From: JASHVB01 sp036489395
GTDB lineage: Bacteria > Pseudomonadota > Alphaproteobacteria > Acetobacterales > Acetobacteraceae
NCBI GenBank assembly: GCA_036489395.1
Contig: DASXFW010000390.1
Location: forward strand, 1 to 32,011
DNA length: 32,011 bases
Direction: 5' to 3'
A program made the translations under genes and the position numbers. Positions 28,888-32,011 of the stretch are shown here, in pieces (the stretch's first letter is position 1; each line of letters starts with the position of its first letter). Under the pieces are notes generated by a model that was given only the letters and a program-made list of their open reading frames with translations, had not been told where the DNA came from and made no database searches.

Positions 28888-30147
28888 CTACCTGACGCTA
28901 TTCGACGCCGCCTGTTGCGAAAGCAGTGCGGCCTCCGCACGCATCGAACGGATCACCTGATCGACCGTGGCAGGCGTCAACGTCTGTCCGAACGATCCGG
29001 CATCGCCATCGTACAGGCGGCGGATCATCGCATTGCCGAGGCTCGGGCGGAAATGCCCCGGCTCCCAATAGTACTGCACGATCGTCTTCGTATCCCCAGC
29101 CGCCGGAACATGCTCCGTCGAGTAAGTATTGAAGCCGGAGAAATCGACGATACGAACCCGATGAGCCGGATCAAGCGTCGCGACCACCTCGACCAGCGCG
29201 CGCTTCCAATTCTCGAAACTGGTCCACAGCCCATCGCGGAGCAGCAGGTCCAGCACCCAGGCATGGTACGGATAGATGATCAGCGTCAGATCGAGGTTGC
29301 GTCGCTGCGCCACCTGGATGATCTCACGCAGCGCGCGGAAGCTGTCGGTGCGGTACGGATGGGCAAAGTCCGGATGCGGATAGCGCGCGAACCACGCGCT
29401 GTATTGCACCTGCTTCTGATCGAACAAGTCGCGAAAGCCGTGCAGCTTCACGTAGATCTTATATTCCTCCAGCGGGTTGAATCCCTGCGGCGTCAGCGTC
29501 GCCGGATACGCGTGCCATTGATCCAGCAGCGTGTTGAAGCTGTCGGTGACGGCCCCGAGCGTGAGCGTCGCGCCAAGCCGGTCCTCGATCCGCGCCCGCC
29601 ATGCCACGGGATTGGGCGAGAGATCGGGCAGCACGCGCATGCGATCCGCGTCCGGACCGGCATCGACCGGCCCGGGCGGCGGCGCGTGCGCATCCACCGA
29701 CATGAAATCCAGGAAATCGACCCCCACCATGACGTAATGCAGCGTGGGGTCTGCGGCTGCGTCCTCGATGACCTTCGCTGATATGCCCAGAACGCTGCCG
29801 CCCAATCCGCCGTCGAACACCGGCCGCATCGCAGCGGGCCACGCGAGACTTTGCGGATCGAACCCGACCTCGATCCGCGAGTTGCCGACCAGCAGCGTGC
29901 GTGGATGCATGCGCTCCAGCAGCGCGACCTTCGCCGCCACGCCGCGGTTGTACGCGGCGGGCTTGTACCAATTGAAGCCGGCGATGCGCGGCGTGCCGAA
30001 CAGATAGTAGGGATCGATAAGGATTGTCGCCGCGGCGGTAAGCGCCGCCAGACCCAGGAGCGAGCCGGCCAGCAGCGCCAGGTACCGGATGGCCCAGCGC
30101 TCCGCGGAAGCAGCGTGTGCATCGCGTCGCAGGAGAGTCAGCTTCAA
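28888..30147 (-). CDS. SGNH/AlgJ-like membrane-anchored partner of MBOAT
   Basis: I infer rather than recognise the family. From a TTG start at 30147 the product has 419 residues: a basic N-terminus, one membrane helix (YLALLAGSLLGLAALTAAAT, about 22-41), then a large periplasmic domain. TLLVGNSRIEVGFDP (84-98) has a G-N-S-R with Ser90 in the position of the SGNH/GDS nucleophile, and EPGHFRPSLGNAMIRRL (362-378) carries His365 where these enzymes have the D-x-x-H block. Proteins of the AlgJ/AlgX/DltD type with the same topology transfer acyl groups delivered by an MBOAT membrane protein. The MBOAT gene lies directly upstream, with its stop 14 bases before this TTG. The start is uncertain: no ATG precedes the helix and no clear ribosome-binding site is seen. 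Confidence 0.78.
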   Translation of the reverse strand: MKLTLLRRDAHAASAERWAIRYLALLAGSLLGLAALTAAATILIDPYYLFGTPRIAGFNWYKPAAYNRGVAAKVALLERMHPRTLLVGNSRIEVGFDPQSLAWPAAMRPVFDGGLGGSVLGISAKVIEDAAADPTLHYVMVGVDFLDFMSVDAHAPPPGPVDAGPDADRMRVLPDLSPNPVAWRARIEDRLGATLTLGAVTDSFNTLLDQWHAYPATLTPQGFNPLEEYKIYVKLHGFRDLFDQKQVQYSAWFARYPHPDFAHPYRTDSFRALREIIQVAQRRNLDLTLIIYPYHAWVLDLLLRDGLWTSFENWKRALVEVVATLDPAHRVRIVDFSGFNTYSTEHVPAAGDTKTIVQYYWEPGHFRPSLGNAMIRRLYDGDAGSFGQTLTPATVDQVIRSMRAEAALLSQQAASNSVR

Positions 30148-30161
30148 ATCGCCGGCCTTTG

Positions 30162-31694
30162 TCAGAACTGCCAATAGAGGAACACGCTGGTGCGGGTGAT
30201 CGACAGGATGCCCAGGAAGGCCACCGCCCCGACGGCGATGGCCCACGCGGCATTATCGTGCCACACGATCCACCGTGCACGCAGCGGGTGTTCCAGCGTG
30301 GGATGCGACCTCGTGAAGATCTCCTGCGTGTTGGGTGCGGCCAGTGCGATCGCCGTCAGCGCGATGATCCACAGCCATGTATCGACGAATTCCGTCCCCG
30401 AGCCGCCGGCCTGGATGCCGAGCCTGGCAAGCCATGGGAAGTGGTACGCGACGGCCGCGGGAACCTCGACGCCATGCGCCCCGAGCATCGCGGACAGCAT
30501 GACGAAGCCGGCATGGAAGCTGGTGGCACGGAAGAACACCCAGGCGGCGACGACGGCCAGGAACGTGAGCGTCCAGCCGAACGCGCGGCCCGCTGGCGAA
30601 TTGCGAAATGCGGCAATCCGCCCGGCATGCTCGGACACCGCGATCCAGCCGTGATTGATCATCAGGTAGGCGCCGTGCAGCGCACCCCAGGCGAGGAAGG
30701 TCCAGGCGGCACCGTGCCAGAAGCCGCCCAGCACCATGGTGATCATCAGATTGACATAGCGCCGCGCCTTGCCGCGCCGGTTGCCGCCCAGCGGGATATA
30801 GAGATAGTCGCGCAGGAAGCGCGACAGGGTCATGTGCCAGCGGCGCCAGAACTCGATGATGTTCGTTGCTTTGTACGGCGAGTTGAAGTTCTGCGGGAAG
30901 CGTATGCCGAAGCATCGTGCCGCGCCGATTGCCATGTCGGAATAGCCGGAGAAGTCGAAATACAACTGCATCGTGTAGGCCAGCGCACCGCCCCAGGCGG
31001 CGAAGAAGTCGAGCGCCTGGCCGCCGGCGGCGGCCTGGAAGGGCGGTGCGACGAAGGGGCTGATCCCGTCGGCGAGGAACGCCTTCTTCGCCAAGCCGAA
31101 CGCAAAGATGCTGAGGCCAACGGCAAGATCGGCCCAGCGATTGGTATCGTCCATGCGCTCGAGCTGCGGGACGATTTCCCCGTAGCGCAGGATCGGCCCG
31201 GCCACCAACCGGGGAAAGAACGCCACGAACACGCAGTAGCGCAGCGGATGCAGCCGGTACTCATGCCCGCGCCTGAGGTCCACAAGAAAGCTGATCTGCT
31301 CGAATGTGAAGAACGAAATCCCGAGCGGCAGGACGATGTGGCCGATCACGAAGTCCGTGCCGAAAGCCGTGTTGACATTGTCCACCGTGAACATGGCGTA
31401 TTTGAACACGCCGATCAGCAGCAGGTTGAACGCGACGCCAACGAACAACAGACGGCTGGCGTGGCGATCTGCCTGTCGTCGCACGGCGGAACGGATCGCC
31501 AGGCCGAAGCGATAATTCACCGCGATCGACCCCAGCAGCAACGCGAGGAAATGCCAGTCCCAGGCTGCATAAAAGATCAGCGATGCGGCGCCCAGCACGA
31601 CGGCGCGCGGAATCGGATCGCGCGGCACCAGGCGGAATGCCGCGATCGCGAGGGGCAGGAACAGGAAAAGGAACTGGTAGGAGTTGAACAGCAT
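30162..31694 (-). CDS. MBOAT membrane acyltransferase, AlgI-like
   Basis: The 510-residue inner-membrane protein belongs to the membrane-bound O-acyltransferase family, closest to AlgI and its relatives such as PatA and DltB. It starts MLFNSYQFLFLFLPLAIAAF as usual for AlgI-like proteins, has FFPRLVAGPILRY (159-171), FDFSGYSDMAIGAARCFGI, EFWRRWHMTLSRFLRDYLYI (281-300, with His287) and GGFWHGAAWTFLAWGALHG (323-341, with the catalytic-type His327). It would move an acetyl group across the membrane to its periplasmic SGNH-like partner, the next gene. The target polymer is unknown: no alginate, cellulose or teichoic acid genes are present in the window. It is the first gene of a two-gene operon. 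Confidence 0.94.
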   Translation of the reverse strand: MLFNSYQFLFLFLPLAIAAFRLVPRDPIPRAVVLGAASLIFYAAWDWHFLALLLGSIAVNYRFGLAIRSAVRRQADRHASRLLFVGVAFNLLLIGVFKYAMFTVDNVNTAFGTDFVIGHIVLPLGISFFTFEQISFLVDLRRGHEYRLHPLRYCVFVAFFPRLVAGPILRYGEIVPQLERMDDTNRWADLAVGLSIFAFGLAKKAFLADGISPFVAPPFQAAAGGQALDFFAAWGGALAYTMQLYFDFSGYSDMAIGAARCFGIRFPQNFNSPYKATNIIEFWRRWHMTLSRFLRDYLYIPLGGNRRGKARRYVNLMITMVLGGFWHGAAWTFLAWGALHGAYLMINHGWIAVSEHAGRIAAFRNSPAGRAFGWTLTFLAVVAAWVFFRATSFHAGFVMLSAMLGAHGVEVPAAVAYHFPWLARLGIQAGGSGTEFVDTWLWIIALTAIALAAPNTQEIFTRSHPTLEHPLRARWIVWHDNAAWAIAVGAVAFLGILSITRTSVFLYWQF

Positions 31695-32011
31695 TCAGTG
31701 TGCGGCGGTTTGCGGCATCTGGATGCGTGGGATCGACCGGCACGTCGGATACTCCGACCGGTGACGCGCGCGTCCGTTGGCAAGTGGCGGCGGAAGGGAG
31801 GGTCTGGTCACGCTGGGAAGCACATGAGTCTGGGAAGCGAGCGACCGGAGCGATGCACAGGCCACGCCACACCCTTTGCTGGGCGCAACGCCGCATTATG
31901 CCATAGGCGCTGGTTGGGATGAAAGACGTTTTGCGCCGTGGGGTGGGAGATGAACGGAGATACAAGGTTTCCCCCTCCCCCTTGCGGGAGGGGGTTAGGG
32001 GGAGGGGGCTT
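31695..32011. other. Gene-free gap upstream of the MBOAT gene
   Basis: This stretch of about 317 bases to the window end has no supported gene. On the minus strand a possible promoter is TTTCAT (31924-31919), 18 bases, CATAAT (31900-31895), which would give a leader of about 190 bases before the MBOAT start; the -35 is poor. The last 42 bases are a cut family B repeat. Confidence 0.45.
31969..32011. repeat. Family B repeat, cut by window end
   Basis: TTTCCCCCTCCCCCTTGCGGG followed by AGGGGGTTAGGGGGAGGGGG is the left arm of a family B element, like 20052-20087. The pairing right arm would lie beyond position 32011. Confidence 0.75.

Noticed and set aside
30117..31922. Open frame of 601 codons on the plus strand opposite the MBOAT gene
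   Set aside because: It mirrors the MBOAT coding frame, has no domain-like sequence and an Arg/Glu/Gln-rich composition.

Overview
This is a GC-rich bacterial chromosome segment, most likely from an alphaproteobacterium and plausibly an Acetobacteraceae/Rhodospirillales relative. That placement is an inference from the gene families: several Liv-type periplasmic binding proteins with twin-arginine leaders, an alphaproteobacterial-looking flagellar block, and dense palindromic intergenic repeats starting with TGTCATTGCGAG. I see no tRNA, rRNA, CRISPR array, transposase or phage gene, and no gene is visibly cut by either window edge.

Layout. 1-2900: flagellar basal-body genes. flgB-flgC-fliE run on the minus strand; a small unknown gene and a fused fliO-fliP run on the plus strand. 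3100-6680: a sulfite-oxidase-like molybdoenzyme, a glutathione peroxidase, an aromatic-acid type MFS transporter and a frameshifted glutathione S-transferase, all plus. 6690-9228: a LacI/GntR-type repressor and an orphan branched-chain amino acid type binding protein, both minus. 9400-13054: a tightly overlapping operon of TetR regulator, HlyD-like adaptor, ABC ATPase and ABC-2 permease, resembling a reduced cecR-ybhGFSR drug efflux system. 13344-17332 (minus): a DHA2-type MFS transporter, HU protein, an aldehyde dehydrogenase and a His-rich glycine-zipper secreted protein. 17622-22592 (minus): a complete Liv-type ABC importer (binding protein, LivH, LivM, LivG, LivF). 22902-26725 (minus): an EmrB-like exporter, a third Liv-type binding protein and an unknown membrane protein with a near-consensus promoter. 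27106-28778 (plus): a zinc-independent quinone oxidoreductase and a DedA protein. 28888-31694 (minus): an AlgI-like MBOAT acyltransferase and its probable SGNH-type partner.

The most unusual layer lies between the genes. At least four repeat families, all hairpin-forming, sit in nearly every intergenic gap over about 100 bases. A: TGTCATTGCGAG...CTCGCAATGACA. B: CCCCTCCCTCAAGGGGAGGGG type. C: CCACCCACGAC...GACGTGGGTGG. D/E: a composite of about 150 bp that includes an ATGCCGACGAAGGTCGGCAT stem. One B-type copy appears to lie inside a coding sequence, where it forms the linker joining FliO to FliP. Two A copies have short tandem arrays growing from their terminal CAATGACA. In the liv operon, repeats occupy both gaps separating the binding protein, LivH and LivM. 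The HU terminator hairpin also contains the ribosome-binding site and start codon of the next gene.

Nothing here is clearly a new defence or mobile system. The best leads are the repeat network, the repeat-bridged FliO-FliP fusion and the terminator/start-codon overlap.
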